Below, one piece after another: positions 27,031-36,476 of a stretch of DNA of 64,000 nt. This DNA is from Clostridium chrysemydis. Its GTDB lineage: Bacteria > Bacillota > Clostridia > Clostridiales > Clostridiaceae. How positions within the stretch are numbered: position 1 is the stretch's first letter; every line of letters starts with the position of its first letter. Location of the stretch: the NCBI RefSeq assembly GCF_015234215.1, contig NZ_JADEKP010000001.1, forward strand, positions 372,001-436,000, given 5' to 3'. The notes beneath the pieces are model-generated. The model saw only the letters and a list, made by a program, of their open reading frames with translations, was not told where the DNA came from and ran no database searches. The position numbers and the translations under genes were made by a program.

Positions 27031-28371
27031 ATGAAAAAAAAGTTAATAGCTTTTATTATTATAGGAGCCATAGGAAGTAGTTATTTTTTAGGTGACTCAT
27101 CAGCATATGCTGTAAGTAAAAAAGATAATGAAAATAAAATAGAAGAAAATAGAGATAAGATAGATGACCTTAAAAAAGAAAAAGATAAAGTAAACGAAAA
27201 TAAAGAAAAGAAAAATGATGAACTAAATAAAGTATTAGGTGAGATAGATAAACAAGGTAAAATAGTTTCAGATTCAGAAAATGTAGTTTTAGGATATCAA
27301 AAGAAGGTTTCAGAATTAAATGGTGAAATTGATGCTATAAACAATAAGATAAAAGATATCGAAAATAGTGTAAAAGCTAAAGAAGAAGCAATAGAGAAAA
27401 ACCAAAAGAAAAAGGAAGAAAATCAAAAGATATTAGATAGTAGACTTAGAGAATATTACAAAACTAATATGGGAACTAGTATGCTATCTGCTGTCTTAAA
27501 TTCAGATGGATTTTCAGATATGATTTCAAATATTTATACTATGAATAAAATTATAGATATGGATAATAAACTCATAAAAGAATCTAAAGAATTAGATAAA
27601 AAGCTTCAAGAAGAAAAAATTGAATTAGATAGAGAAAAATCTTTAAAAGATTCTGAAAAGGCTAAGATATCAGAAAAGAAAAACGAACAAGAAAGCTTAA
27701 AGGAAAAAGCTGAAAAAGAAAGAGATAAGCAAAAATCTGAACTTTCAAAACTTGAAAAACTTGAAAATGATAAAAAGGCCGTTTTAGATAATATGTCTAA
27801 AAAGGAAAGTAGCATAAAAGATGAAATAAATGATTTAGAATCATATAACAAAGAACTTCAAGATCAAATAGATAAGCTTTTTGAGGAGTTAAATAATAAA
27901 AATAATAGTACTAATAATAACAGTAGTAATAGCGGTTCTTCAAATAGTTCAAATCACGGAAGTAGTGATTCAGGTGGAGAACATGTAAGTGGAAAGTACA
28001 TAAGACCTACAAGTGGACCTGTAACTAGCCCTTATGGTCCTAGAATTCATCCAATACAAGGACAAGTTGGATTTCACACAGGAGTAGATTTAGGAGCGCC
28101 AAATGGTGCACCTATAAAAGCGGCAGCTGATGGTACTGTAGTACTTGCAGGCTGGGTAAGTGGATATGGTAAAACTGTAATAATAGACCACGGAAATGGT
28201 GAACAAACATTATATGGGCACACTAGTGCATATAATGTTACGGAAGGACAAAGTGTAAAACAAGGACAAGTCATTGCAAATGTCGGAAGCACTGGAAATA
28301 GTACAGGCCCTCATCTTCATTGGGAAGTAAGAAAAAATGGACAACATGTAAGCCCTATGGCGTACGTATAA
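27031..28371 (+). CDS. Secreted M23 peptidase with coiled coil (EnvC/CwlO-like)
   Basis: A 446-residue exported protein. Signal peptide with likely cleavage after AYA (residue 27), long Lys/Glu-rich coiled coil (~33-290), a Ser/Asn linker (~290-320), then a LytM/M23 domain. All zinc ligands are present: H349 and D353 in FHTGVD, and H428 and H430 in HLHWEV. Unlike EnvC or NlpD it should therefore be an active D,D-endopeptidase cleaving peptidoglycan cross-links, perhaps in elongation or daughter-cell separation. TACAGGAGG precedes the ATG by 10 nt. Located just after the TcaA-like gene. Confidence 0.9.
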   Translation: MKKKLIAFIIIGAIGSSYFLGDSSAYAVSKKDNENKIEENRDKIDDLKKEKDKVNENKEKKNDELNKVLGEIDKQGKIVSDSENVVLGYQKKVSELNGEIDAINNKIKDIENSVKAKEEAIEKNQKKKEENQKILDSRLREYYKTNMGTSMLSAVLNSDGFSDMISNIYTMNKIIDMDNKLIKESKELDKKLQEEKIELDREKSLKDSEKAKISEKKNEQESLKEKAEKERDKQKSELSKLEKLENDKKAVLDNMSKKESSIKDEINDLESYNKELQDQIDKLFEELNNKNNSTNNNSSNSGSSNSSNHGSSDSGGEHVSGKYIRPTSGPVTSPYGPRIHPIQGQVGFHTGVDLGAPNGAPIKAAADGTVVLAGWVSGYGKTVIIDHGNGEQTLYGHTSAYNVTEGQSVKQGQVIANVGSTGNSTGPHLHWEVRKNGQHVSPMAYV

Positions 28372-28385
28372 AAAATTGAATTTAA

Positions 28386-28416
28386 TGTCACACTTTTTGT
28401 GTGGCATTTTTTTTAT
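28386..28416 (+). terminator. Intrinsic terminator of the M23 gene
   Basis: TGTCACAC/GTGTGGCA stem with one U-G pair, TTTTT loop, then eight T. Confidence 0.88.
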
Positions 28417-28436
28417 TCAATTTTAAAATATAAAAT

Positions 28437-28464
28437 AAAAAACCTGTACATGACTGTACAGGTT
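28437..28464 (-). terminator. Terminator of the predicted sRNA
   Basis: Perfect 10-bp stem AACCTGTACA/TGTACAGGTT (28441-28450 with 28455-28464), 4-nt loop, then UUUUAUUUUA on the minus strand. Confidence 0.88.
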
Positions 28465-28582
28465 AAAGGGTTTGTTCATTTAAGAAAGGGAATAAATGAA
28501 CAATTGTGGGGTTTATTTAAACTCTATAGCTTTTGCTATTAGAGTGGTATGGGCTTTTTAAAAACAAGTTGTTTTACTTGTT
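28437..28582 (-). ncRNA. Predicted small RNA (~146 nt) with C-rich loops
   Basis: A free-standing transcription unit on the minus strand with no ORF. Promoter at 28589-28616; predicted start near 28582. Four hairpins in order: AACAAGT/ACTTGTT (28563-28582, right at the 5' end); CTCTAATAGC/GCTATAGAG with a tetraloop AAAA and one bulge (28522-28544); TTGTTCATTTA/TAAATGAACAA (28472-28503) with CCC in the loop; and the terminator. The unpaired stretches between and within hairpins hold four C-runs: GCCCATACC, AAACCCCAC, TTCCCTTTC and AAACCCTTT. C-rich loops that pair with Shine-Dalgarno sequences are known in RsaE-type sRNAs; the targeting role here is inferred. It does not match tmRNA, SRP, RNase P or 6S as I know them. 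Confidence 0.72.
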
Positions 28583-28588
28583 AATTAT

Positions 28589-28616
28589 ATTATACAACAA
28601 AGAAGAAAAGTTTCAA
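28589..28616 (-). promoter_or_regulatory. Promoter of the predicted sRNA
   Basis: On the minus strand TTGAAA (28611-28616), 16-nt spacer, TATAAT (28589-28594). Confidence 0.75.
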
Positions 28617-28799
28617 TACAAAATCATCCAATTAATAAAATATTAATAAAATATCTGCATTTTCGTAACATACCCCTAAATTATGACCCTAAATAATTAA
28701 GAATTACTTATAATAAATAAAATTTATTAAATTTTGTAATAATTTATGATAGAATTGAGATAAATAAAAATTGAAGGATAAATTAAGGAGTGATATATA

Positions 28800-28943
28800 A
28801 TGATAATATTAAAAAAAGATGATTTCTTAAAGGATGCTCCTGATTACGAAGATTACACAGATAATGTAGCTAATCTTTCAAAAGAAGAAAAGGAATCTTT
28901 AGGAATTAAAAGTTGCAATTGTTCTTGTAAAAATAAAAAATAA
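28800..28943 (+). CDS. 47-residue protein ending in CxCxC
   Basis: A short ORF with a good ribosome binding site (AAGGAGTGATATATA before the ATG). It encodes an acidic N-terminal part (KKDDFLKDAPDYEDYTDN) and a C-terminal SCNCSCKNKK tail with three closely spaced Cys. I do not recognise the family. The CxCxC tail could bind metal or be modified. Real coding is supported by the ribosome binding site and the biased composition, not by homology. It lies between the sRNA and a membrane-anchored protein gene. Confidence 0.6.
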   Translation: MIILKKDDFLKDAPDYEDYTDNVANLSKEEKESLGIKSCNCSCKNKK

Positions 28944-29009
28944 TGTAAATGGGTATATTAGGTTATAATATATTTAGTAAATATACGAAAATTTTAGGAG
29001 GTACTAGTT

Positions 29010-29807
29010 TTGTCAAAACCAAGCATATTCAGCAGAGATTATGAAAAGAGAATGAAAAAAAGAAAAATAAGAATCGCTTTAATAATAGGGGTTATACTTA
29101 TTATAGGGGGGGCTCTTTTATACAATTTTAAAATAAAAGATATGGATTTTAGTAGTGTACGAAATAAATTACAAGCTTGGGTAGATAGTGATAAAAAAGA
29201 AGAACCAAAAGCTAAAGCTCCAGAACAAAATACTGAAGTAGAAGAAAAGCCTGTTGAAGTAGAGAAAACATTTCTAGATGTAGAACTTCCTAATAAAGAT
29301 CAAATAAAAATCCAATATGAACTTGAAGATAAAAAAGGAAAAGTTAAAGAAATAGAAGATAAAAAAGGCTATAATTTTGATGTTTCACCTGATAAAGATG
29401 AAATTATTGCTTTAGATAAGAATCAAAACATGTACTTAATTAAATTAAGTGGTGAAAAAGATTATAAAGTAACTGATATAACTAAAAAACAATACGTATC
29501 AAAAAATGGAACTAAATTCCCAAAAGATAGTCGTTTAGAAGCTGATAAAAATTATAAATGGCATGCAGAGCCAAAGTTTATTAATGAAGACACTATAATA
29601 TATGTAAGTCAGTTACCTTACTTTGGAACTTCTGCAACTAAAGAGTATGTTTGGATTTATGATATAAGTAATAAAGAAGATAAAGTAATGTTCAAACTTT
29701 CAGGTAACAAAATAGATATAGGCGACATAAAAAAAGATAAGGGAATAGAAGTTAAAATAGATAAAAGCGAATATATTATAGATGATAAGGGTAATATTGT
29801 AAAATAG
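29010..29807 (+). CDS. Membrane-anchored extracytoplasmic protein of unknown function
   Basis: A 265-residue protein starting at TTG 29010 after TTAGGAGG. It has a basic N-terminus (EKRMKKRKIR), one transmembrane helix (~21-39), a Lys/Pro/Glu linker (~63-90) and an external domain of ~170 residues with repeated beta-strand pattern (DVSPDKDEIIALDKNQNMYL, then WHAEPKFINEDTIIYVSQLP, then YVWIYDIS). The pattern of strands with D-K-N turns resembles beta-propeller-like or TolB-like repeats, but the domain is short. Function unknown. It is directly upstream of the tig promoter. Confidence 0.7.
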   Translation: MSKPSIFSRDYEKRMKKRKIRIALIIGVILIIGGALLYNFKIKDMDFSSVRNKLQAWVDSDKKEEPKAKAPEQNTEVEEKPVEVEKTFLDVELPNKDQIKIQYELEDKKGKVKEIEDKKGYNFDVSPDKDEIIALDKNQNMYLIKLSGEKDYKVTDITKKQYVSKNGTKFPKDSRLEADKNYKWHAEPKFINEDTIIYVSQLPYFGTSATKEYVWIYDISNKEDKVMFKLSGNKIDIGDIKKDKGIEVKIDKSEYIIDDKGNIVK

Positions 29808-29829
29808 CACTCGTGCAAGCTATAAATAT

Positions 29830-29859
29830 TTGATAATAAATAGGAAACTATGTTATAAT
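29830..29859 (+). promoter_or_regulatory. Promoter of tig
   Basis: TTGATA (29830-29835), 18-nt spacer, TATAAT (29854-29859). No CIRCE or CtsR heptad repeat was seen nearby. Confidence 0.7.
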
Positions 29860-29923
29860 AAGCTAGTTAAATTATTAAGAGTTATAAACTAGTAGAATAA
29901 CTATTTTAGGAGGAATAACAAAA

Positions 29924-31207
29924 ATGGAAGCTAAAATGGAAAAAATAGAAAACAATATAGTTAAATTTGAAGTGAGAGTAGAAGCAGAGAAATTCACTGC
30001 TGCTTTAAATAAAGCATTTAACAAAAACAAAAAAAGATTTGCTGTACCTGGATTTAGAAAAGGTAAAGTACCAATGCACATGATAGAAAAAATGTATGGA
30101 ACTGAAGTATTCTTTGATGATGCTGCAAATACATGTATCAGTGAAACATATCCTACAGTAATAGAAGAAAACAACATAAGACCTGTTGACTTCCCAAGAG
30201 TTGATATTAAAGAAATTGGAAAAGGTAAAGATTTAGTTTATACAGCTGAAGTTACTGTTTATCCAGAAGTTGAACTTGGAGAATACAAAGGTTTAGAAGT
30301 TAAGAAAAATACTTTAGAAGTATCTGATGAAGAAGTTAACGCTCAATTAGATTCTATGCAAAAACAAAATGCTAGAGTAGAAGTTAAAGAAGATGGAAAA
30401 GTTGAAAAAGGCGATGTAGCTCTTATTGACTTTAAAGGATTCATAGATGGAGTAGCATTTGAAGGTGGAGAAGGACATGATTACGCTTTAGAAATCGGTT
30501 CAGGTTCATTTATAGATAACTTTGAAGATCAATTAATAGGTCTTGCAAAAGGAGAAGAAAAATCAATTAAAGTTACTTTCCCAGCTGAGTATGGTAAAGA
30601 AGACTTAAACGGAAAAGAAGCTACTTTTGAAGTAACTGTTAAAGAAATCAAAGCAAAAGAATTACCAGAACTTGATGATGAATTTGCAAAAGAAGTTTCA
30701 GAATTTGAAACATTAGCTGATTTAAAAGCTGATATAAAAGAAAAATTCCAAAAAAATAAAGATGAGCAAGTAGAAAACGAATTTAAAGATGCTTTAATAA
30801 GTGCTGCTATCGAAAATGCTAAAATGGAAGTGCCAGAAGTTATGTATGAAAAAGAAATAGATAACATGGTAAAAGATTTAGAGCAAAAATTAGGATACCA
30901 AGGATTATCATTAGAGCAATATCTTCAATTCACAGGAAACACTGAAGATAAAATGAGAGCTTACATGAAAGAAAATGCAGAAAAGAAAGTTAAAGCTGAC
31001 TTAGTTTTAGAAGCTATAGCTAAAGCTGAAAACATAGAAGCAACTGAAGAAGAAGTAAACGAAAAAGCTACAGAAGTTGCTAAAATGTATGCTGGAGACA
31101 ATGCAGAAGAGATGGCTAAAATGTTAGTTCAAACTCAAAGACCAATGATAGAAAAAGATATAGTTGTTGCTAAAACTATAAAATTATTAGAAGATAACTG
31201 TAAATAA
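29924..31207 (+). CDS. tig: Trigger factor
   Basis: A 427-residue ribosome-associated chaperone and peptidyl-prolyl isomerase. The N-terminal ribosome-binding domain carries the signature loop [12 protein letters not shown] (FRxGxxP). The FKBP-like domain follows ([21 protein letters not shown], then [16 protein letters not shown]). The rest is the helical C-terminal substrate cradle. It binds nascent chains at the exit tunnel. AGGAGG precedes the ATG. It heads the conserved tig-clpP-clpX-lon-engB cluster, with a modest hairpin before clpP. Confidence 0.97.
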   Translation: MEAKMEKIENNIVKFEVRVEAEKFTAALNKAFNKNKKRFAVPGFRKGKVPMHMIEKMYGTEVFFDDAANTCISETYPTVIEENNIRPVDFPRVDIKEIGKGKDLVYTAEVTVYPEVELGEYKGLEVKKNTLEVSDEEVNAQLDSMQKQNARVEVKEDGKVEKGDVALIDFKGFIDGVAFEGGEGHDYALEIGSGSFIDNFEDQLIGLAKGEEKSIKVTFPAEYGKEDLNGKEATFEVTVKEIKAKELPELDDEFAKEVSEFETLADLKADIKEKFQKNKDEQVENEFKDALISAAIENAKMEVPEVMYEKEIDNMVKDLEQKLGYQGLSLEQYLQFTGNTEDKMRAYMKENAEKKVKADLVLEAIAKAENIEATEEEVNEKATEVAKMYAGDNAEEMAKMLVQTQRPMIEKDIVVAKTIKLLEDNCK

Positions 31208-31242
31208 TATAAAAATTAAAAATAAAATATTTTTACTTTAAG

Positions 31243-31279
31243 ATAATTGCCAGAAAAGACTTTTCTGGCAATTATTTAA
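31243..31279 (+). terminator. Hairpin between tig and clpP
   Basis: ATAATTGCCAGAAAAG/CTTTTCTGGCAATTAT, a long stem with a minimal loop, then TTTAAA. The short U-run suggests partial termination. Confidence 0.65.
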
Positions 31280-31362
31280 AATACAGATTAACAAATAAGC
31301 GTTTGAAATATGTATAATAGGTAATAATAATATAATGTCTAGTTAAAAAGGAGGGAATTATT

Positions 31363-31959
31363 ATGAGTTTAGTACCAATGGTAGTAGAACAAACAAACAG
31401 AGGGGAAAGAAGTTATGATATCTTTTCAAGATTATTAAAAGATAGAATAATTATGATAAATGGTGAGATAAATGATACTACTTCTAATTTAGTAGTAGCA
31501 CAACTTTTATTTTTAGAAAGTGAAGATCCAGATAAAGATATTTATATTTATATAAATAGTCCAGGTGGTTCAATAACTGCTGGAATGGCGATATATGATA
31601 CAATGCAGTATATCAAGCCAGATGTTTGTACAATTTGCATAGGGCTTGCTGCATCAATGGGATCATTCCTTTTATCTTCAGGGGAAAAGGGTAAAAGATT
31701 TGCACTTCCAAATGCAGAAATAATGATACACCAACCTTTAGGTGGGTTCCAAGGTCAAGCAACTGACTTTGATATACACGCTAAGAGAATCCTTAAAATT
31801 AAGGAAAGATTAAATAAGATATTAAGTGAAAACACAGGGAAACCTCTTGATGAATTAAAAAAAGATGTTGAAAGAGATTATTTCTTAGATGCAGACGAGG
31901 CTATGGAATATGGTTTAGTTGATAAGGTAATCACTAAAAACGAAGAGGCAAAAGCTTAA
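31363..31959 (+). CDS. clpP: ATP-dependent Clp protease proteolytic subunit
   Basis: A 198-residue serine protease. Catalytic triad: S98 in [13 protein letters not shown]123 in MIHQPLGG, and D172 by alignment with the family. The N-terminal [20 protein letters not shown] matches ClpP after removal of a short propeptide. Fourteen subunits form a chamber fed by ClpX or ClpC. AAAAGGAGGG lies before the ATG. clpX starts 27 bp downstream, so the two are one operon. No CtsR site was recognised in front. Confidence 0.98.
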   Translation: MSLVPMVVEQTNRGERSYDIFSRLLKDRIIMINGEINDTTSNLVVAQLLFLESEDPDKDIYIYINSPGGSITAGMAIYDTMQYIKPDVCTICIGLAASMGSFLLSSGEKGKRFALPNAEIMIHQPLGGFQGQATDFDIHAKRILKIKERLNKILSENTGKPLDELKKDVERDYFLDADEAMEYGLVDKVITKNEEAKA

Positions 31960-31985
31960 TAAATTTACTTTAGTGAGGTGAAAGT

Positions 31986-33284
31986 ATGGCTAAATTTGAA
32001 GAGAAAAAGGGACTAAAGTGTTCTTTCTGTGGCAAAAGTCAAGATCAAGTAAAAAGACTTATTGCAGGTCCTGGAGTATATATTTGTGATGAATGCATAG
32101 AACTATGCTCTGAGATAATAGAAGATGAGTTCGAAGAAACAGTAGATGTTAAAGGAACAGAAGATTTACCAAAACCAAATGAAATCAAAAAATATTTAGA
32201 TTCATATGTTATTGGTCAAGATGATCCTAAAAAAGCTTTAGCAGTTGCTGTTTACAATCACTATAAAAGAATTAATTCAAAAAAATCTAACGATGATATA
32301 GAGCTACAAAAAAGTAATATTTTACTTTTAGGACCTACAGGTTCAGGTAAAACATTACTTGCACAAACTCTAGCGAAAGTTTTAAATGTACCTTTTGCTA
32401 TAGCAGATGCTACTACTTTAACTGAAGCAGGTTATGTAGGTGAAGATGTAGAGAATATATTACTTAAATTAATTCAAAATGCTGATTACGATGTAGAAAG
32501 AGCACAAAAGGGAATTATCTATATAGATGAAATAGATAAAATAACTAGAAAATCTGAAAATCCTTCAATTACTAGGGATGTTTCAGGAGAAGGTGTTCAA
32601 CAAGCACTTTTAAAAATTCTTGAAGGAACAGTTGCATCAGTTCCACCACAAGGTGGAAGAAAGCATCCTCATCAAGAGTTACTTCAAATAGATACTTCAA
32701 ATATATTATTTATTTGTGGTGGAGCATTTGATGGTATAGATAAAATAATAGAAAAAAGAACTACTAAAAGTTCTATAGGATTTGGAGCTGAAATCCAATC
32801 TAAAAAAGAAAAAGATTTAGGAAGTTTATTAAAAGAAACTACTCCAGAAGACTTATTAAAATTTGGATTAATTCCTGAATTTGTAGGAAGACTTCCAATA
32901 GTAGTTACTTTAGAATCATTAGATAAAGATGCATTAGTAAAAATACTTTGTGAACCAAAGAATGCATTAGTTAAGCAATACAAAAAGCTTCTAGAATTAG
33001 ATAATGTAGATTTAGAATTTACAAAAGAAGCTTTAGATGGAATTGCTGACGAAGCTATAGAAAGAAAGACAGGGGCTAGAGGACTTAGAGCTATTATTGA
33101 AGAAATGATGATAGATGTAATGTTTGATGTTCCGTCAGATGAAAGAATCACAAAAGTTACAGTGACAGAAGACACTGTTAAAAAAGGTAGTGAACCTAAA
33201 GTAGAAAGATTACCAGAAGGTGAAATAAGACCTATGTTACTGGATAAATCCTCTACAAAAGAAGAAAATGGTGAAACTGCATAA
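31986..33284 (+). CDS. clpX: ATP-dependent Clp protease ATP-binding subunit ClpX
   Basis: A 432-residue AAA+ unfoldase. N-terminal zinc-binding domain with C12, C15, C34 and C37; Walker A GPTGSGKT (116-123); Walker [11 protein letters not shown]; and pore loop GYVGEDVE. It also carries the IGF-type ClpP-docking loop as SIGFGAE. It unfolds tagged substrates and feeds ClpP. GAGGTG precedes the ATG. Followed by a terminator, so lon has its own promoter. Confidence 0.98.
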   Translation: MAKFEEKKGLKCSFCGKSQDQVKRLIAGPGVYICDECIELCSEIIEDEFEETVDVKGTEDLPKPNEIKKYLDSYVIGQDDPKKALAVAVYNHYKRINSKKSNDDIELQKSNILLLGPTGSGKTLLAQTLAKVLNVPFAIADATTLTEAGYVGEDVENILLKLIQNADYDVERAQKGIIYIDEIDKITRKSENPSITRDVSGEGVQQALLKILEGTVASVPPQGGRKHPHQELLQIDTSNILFICGGAFDGIDKIIEKRTTKSSIGFGAEIQSKKEKDLGSLLKETTPEDLLKFGLIPEFVGRLPIVVTLESLDKDALVKILCEPKNALVKQYKKLLELDNVDLEFTKEALDGIADEAIERKTGARGLRAIIEEMMIDVMFDVPSDERITKVTVTEDTVKKGSEPKVERLPEGEIRPMLLDKSSTKEENGETA

Positions 33285-33293
33285 TTAATACTT

Positions 33294-33328
33294 AGGCACT
33301 CTATGCTTTAGAGTGCCTTTTATTTTTA
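33294..33328 (+). terminator. Intrinsic terminator of clpP-clpX
   Basis: AGGCACTCTA/TAGAGTGCCT stem (33294-33303 with 33309-33318) and TTTTATTTTTA tail. Confidence 0.9.
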
Positions 33329-33425
33329 TAAAGATTTATAGGTTTAGTTACAATTATTGAAAAAATTAATGGTTATGTTATACTTATTAAGTCTAAATAA
33401 ATTATAAGTTTGGAGGAAGATAAAA

Positions 33426-35762
33426 ATGACAAAAGAAAATATTCTTCCGCTAATTCCTTTAAGAGGGTTAACTGTATTTCCTAATATGGTTATCCACTTT
33501 GACGTAGGAAGAGATAAATCAATGAAAGCAATTGAGATTGCTATGGAAAATGGGGAATATATTTTCTTAGCACCTCAAAAAAATCCTGATATATCTGAGC
33601 CTAAAAAAAGTGACATCTGTAGTATAGGTACTATTTGTAAGATAAAACAAGTTATAAAACCAACTGAAGGTATAAACAGTGGTGTTATGAAGGTTTTAGT
33701 TGAAGGTAAGGAAAGAGCTAAAATATTAAAATTAAAAAATAAAAAAGAGTATTTAGAAGTAGAGATAGAAAAAATTGAAGAAGATGATGTAGATTCTTTA
33801 GAAGTACAAGCTTACTTAAAAGAATTAAAAAAGGTGTTTATAAGATACATAAAACTAACTGGTGAAGCTAGTCCTGATATGATTAGAGGGATCCAAATGG
33901 ATGATAATATAGTTAGCTTTGTTGATATGGCATCTAGTATAGCAGCAGTTAGAGAAAAAGATAGACAGGCTATACTTATGACTACTAATCTTAAAAAGAG
34001 GATGGAAAAATTACTTTTAGTTATTGAAGAGGAAATAAAGATTATTTCAGCTCAAAAGAAAATAGCAAATAAAGTAAAAGCAAAAGCTGATAAATCTCAA
34101 AAAGAATATTATTTAAGAGAACAAATAAAAGCTATAAGAGAAGAACTTGGTGATGAAAATGAAGAGGAAGAACTAGATAGATACGAAGAAAAAATATTAA
34201 GTCTAGACCTTCCAGAAGAAGTTCTAGAAAAAGCAAAATATGAACTAGGAAGGCTTAGAAGTATGTCAAATAGTTCTTCAGAAAGTTCAGTTACTAAAGC
34301 TTATTTAGATTGTTTGTTAGATGTTCCATTTAATACATCTAGTGAAGACAGAATCGATATAAATGAAGCGGAAAATATTTTAAATAGTGAACATTATGGA
34401 TTAAAAGATGTTAAAGAGAGAATAGTTGAATACTTAGCAGTTAAGCAAATGAGTAATTCAATGAAAGGACCTATACTTTGTTTAGTAGGACCTCCAGGAG
34501 TTGGTAAAACATCTATAGCTAAATCTATAGCAGAAGCTATGAATAAAAAATATGTAAGAGTTGCTTTAGGTGGAATGAAAGATGAATCTGAAATAAGGGG
34601 TCATAGAAGAACTTACGTTGGTGCTATGCCAGGTAGAATAGTACAAGCACTTAGAGAAGCTAAGACTAATAATCCTTTAATTTTATTTGACGAGATAGAT
34701 AAAGTTTCAGCAAGTTATAAGGGAGACCCATCTGATGCATTACTTGAAGTTTTAGATAGTGAACAAAATAAAGATTTTAGAGATAGTTATTTAGAACTAC
34801 CATTAGACCTTTCAAAAACGCTATTTATAGCTACAGCAAATAGCTTAGATACAATTCCAAGACCTCTTTTAGATAGAATGGAAGTAATTGAAGTATCAGG
34901 TTATACTTACGAAGAGAAATTTAATATAGCAAAAAAATATTTAATAAAGAAAGAATTAGCGGAACATAATATAGAAGAAGACAAAATAAAAATAAGTGAT
35001 TCGGCTATAAAATTATTAATAGATGGTTATACTAGAGAATCAGGAGTTAGAGGATTAACTAGAGTAATTGCATCTTTAATAAGAAAAGCTATAACAGAAA
35101 TGCTTAAGAAAAACAAAGATAGCATAAGTATAAATTCTAAAAAGGTAGAAAGCCTTTTAGGTAAAAGAAGATATACTTTTGATAAAATTGATAACGAAGA
35201 CAAAATAGGAGTAGTTACTGGAATGGCTTGGACTGCTTACGGTGGAGATACTCTACCTGTAGAGGCTATGGTTATGGACGGAACTGGTAAGTTGCAGCTT
35301 ACAGGTCAGTTAGGTGACGTTATGCAAGAATCTGCAAAAGCTGCTTACACTTACGTTAGAGCCAACGCAAAAAAATATAATATAGACGATGAATTCTATA
35401 AAAATAAAGATATCCACATACACGTACCAGAAGGTGCAGTTCCAAAAGATGGTCCTTCAGCAGGCGTAACTATGATTACAGCTTTAGTGTCAGCTTTAAG
35501 TAAAAGAAAAGTAAAACACAACGTAGCTATGACAGGTGAGATAACTTTAACTGGTAGAGTTTTACCTATAGGTGGCTTAAAAGAAAAATCATTAGCAGCT
35601 GTAAGAGCTGGGATTGATACTATTATAATTCCAAAAGATAATGAAAATGATGCTTTAAAAATACCAGAATCAGTTAAGAAATCTCTAAAAATAATTACAG
35701 CCTCAGAGATTGATACTGTATTACAAAATGCAATAATTGGAGATGATTTAAATGAGAATTAA
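33426..35762 (+). CDS. lonA: ATP-dependent protease Lon
   Basis: A 778-residue full-length LonA. N-terminal substrate-binding domain ([17 protein letters not shown]), AAA+ module with Walker A GPPGVGKT (355-362) and Walker [10 protein letters not shown], and a C-terminal serine protease domain with catalytic S678 in [11 protein letters not shown] and the Lys partner in the [11 protein letters not shown] region. It degrades misfolded and regulatory proteins. TTTGGAGGAAG precedes the ATG. Its stop overlaps the engB start (ATGAGAATTAA), giving translational coupling. Confidence 0.98.
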   Translation: MTKENILPLIPLRGLTVFPNMVIHFDVGRDKSMKAIEIAMENGEYIFLAPQKNPDISEPKKSDICSIGTICKIKQVIKPTEGINSGVMKVLVEGKERAKILKLKNKKEYLEVEIEKIEEDDVDSLEVQAYLKELKKVFIRYIKLTGEASPDMIRGIQMDDNIVSFVDMASSIAAVREKDRQAILMTTNLKKRMEKLLLVIEEEIKIISAQKKIANKVKAKADKSQKEYYLREQIKAIREELGDENEEEELDRYEEKILSLDLPEEVLEKAKYELGRLRSMSNSSSESSVTKAYLDCLLDVPFNTSSEDRIDINEAENILNSEHYGLKDVKERIVEYLAVKQMSNSMKGPILCLVGPPGVGKTSIAKSIAEAMNKKYVRVALGGMKDESEIRGHRRTYVGAMPGRIVQALREAKTNNPLILFDEIDKVSASYKGDPSDALLEVLDSEQNKDFRDSYLELPLDLSKTLFIATANSLDTIPRPLLDRMEVIEVSGYTYEEKFNIAKKYLIKKELAEHNIEEDKIKISDSAIKLLIDGYTRESGVRGLTRVIASLIRKAITEMLKKNKDSISINSKKVESLLGKRRYTFDKIDNEDKIGVVTGMAWTAYGGDTLPVEAMVMDGTGKLQLTGQLGDVMQESAKAAYTYVRANAKKYNIDDEFYKNKDIHIHVPEGAVPKDGPSAGVTMITALVSALSKRKVKHNVAMTGEITLTGRVLPIGGLKEKSLAAVRAGIDTIIIPKDNENDALKIPESVKKSLKIITASEIDTVLQNAIIGDDLNEN

Positions 35763-36348
35763 ACAATCAGAATTTATAACGTCGGCAGTTAAGCCGGACC
35801 AATACCCTACAGATAAGAGAAACGAAGTTGCTTTTGTTGGTAGATCAAATGTTGGTAAAAGTTCTATAATAAATGCTTTAACTAATAGAAGAAAATTAGC
35901 AAAGGTAAGTCAAACGCCTGGAAAAACAAAACTTATAAATTTCTTCCTTATAAATAATGATTTTTATTTAGTTGATTTACCAGGGTATGGTTACGCTAAA
36001 GTTTCAAAAACAGAAAAAGAAAGTTGGGGTAAGACTATAGAAACTTACCTTTGCGATAGAGAAGAGCTTAAGAGAGTTGTTCTTTTAGTAGATGCAAGAC
36101 ATAAACCTACAGCAGACGATAAGCTTATGTACGATTGGATAAAGCATTACGGTTACGACGTAATAGTAGTAGCCACAAAAAGTGATAAATTATCAAATAA
36201 CGGGATAGCTAAAAGCAAAAAAATAATTAAAGAAGCACTTAATTTAGAAAAAGAAGAAAAGCTATATTACTTCTCATCTTTAAATAAAAAAGGTAGTGAA
36301 GAGCTTATAAATAACCTTTTTTCTGAGTATGCAACAGATTTAGATTAA
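35752..36348 (+). CDS. engB: Ribosome biogenesis GTPase EngB (YsxC/YihA)
   Basis: A 198-residue TrmE-Era-type GTPase. G1 GRSNVGKS (30-37), G2 TPGKT, G3 DLPGYG (75-80), G4 TKSDK. It takes part in late 50S subunit assembly and is essential in several bacteria. The start overlaps the end of lon by 11 bp. A strong terminator follows, ending the tig-clp-lon-engB cluster. Confidence 0.97.
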   Translation: MRIKQSEFITSAVKPDQYPTDKRNEVAFVGRSNVGKSSIINALTNRRKLAKVSQTPGKTKLINFFLINNDFYLVDLPGYGYAKVSKTEKESWGKTIETYLCDREELKRVVLLVDARHKPTADDKLMYDWIKHYGYDVIVVATKSDKLSNNGIAKSKKIIKEALNLEKEEKLYYFSSLNKKGSEELINNLFSEYATDLD

Positions 36349-36352
36349 GGAA

Positions 36353-36392
36353 TAAAAGCCTATGAAAAATATTTTTCATAGGCTTTTTTTTA
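36353..36392 (+). terminator. Intrinsic terminator of lon-engB
   Basis: Perfect palindromic stem AAAAGCCTATGAAAAAT/ATTTTTCATAGGCTTTT, then TTTT. Confidence 0.92.
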
Positions 36393-36476
36393 TGTAAAAA
36401 AATAGTGTCAAAATATTACTAGAGGAATAGTATATAGTATAAAAAGCAAACAAAAAGGTATTAAAGGAGGCAAACC

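Noticed and set aside
28437-28582. tmRNA, SRP RNA, RNase P RNA or 6S RNA for the minus-strand transcript
   Set aside because: It is too short for tmRNA and RNase P, lacks the SRP GGAAGC tetraloop region, and is a string of separate hairpins rather than the long 6S rod.
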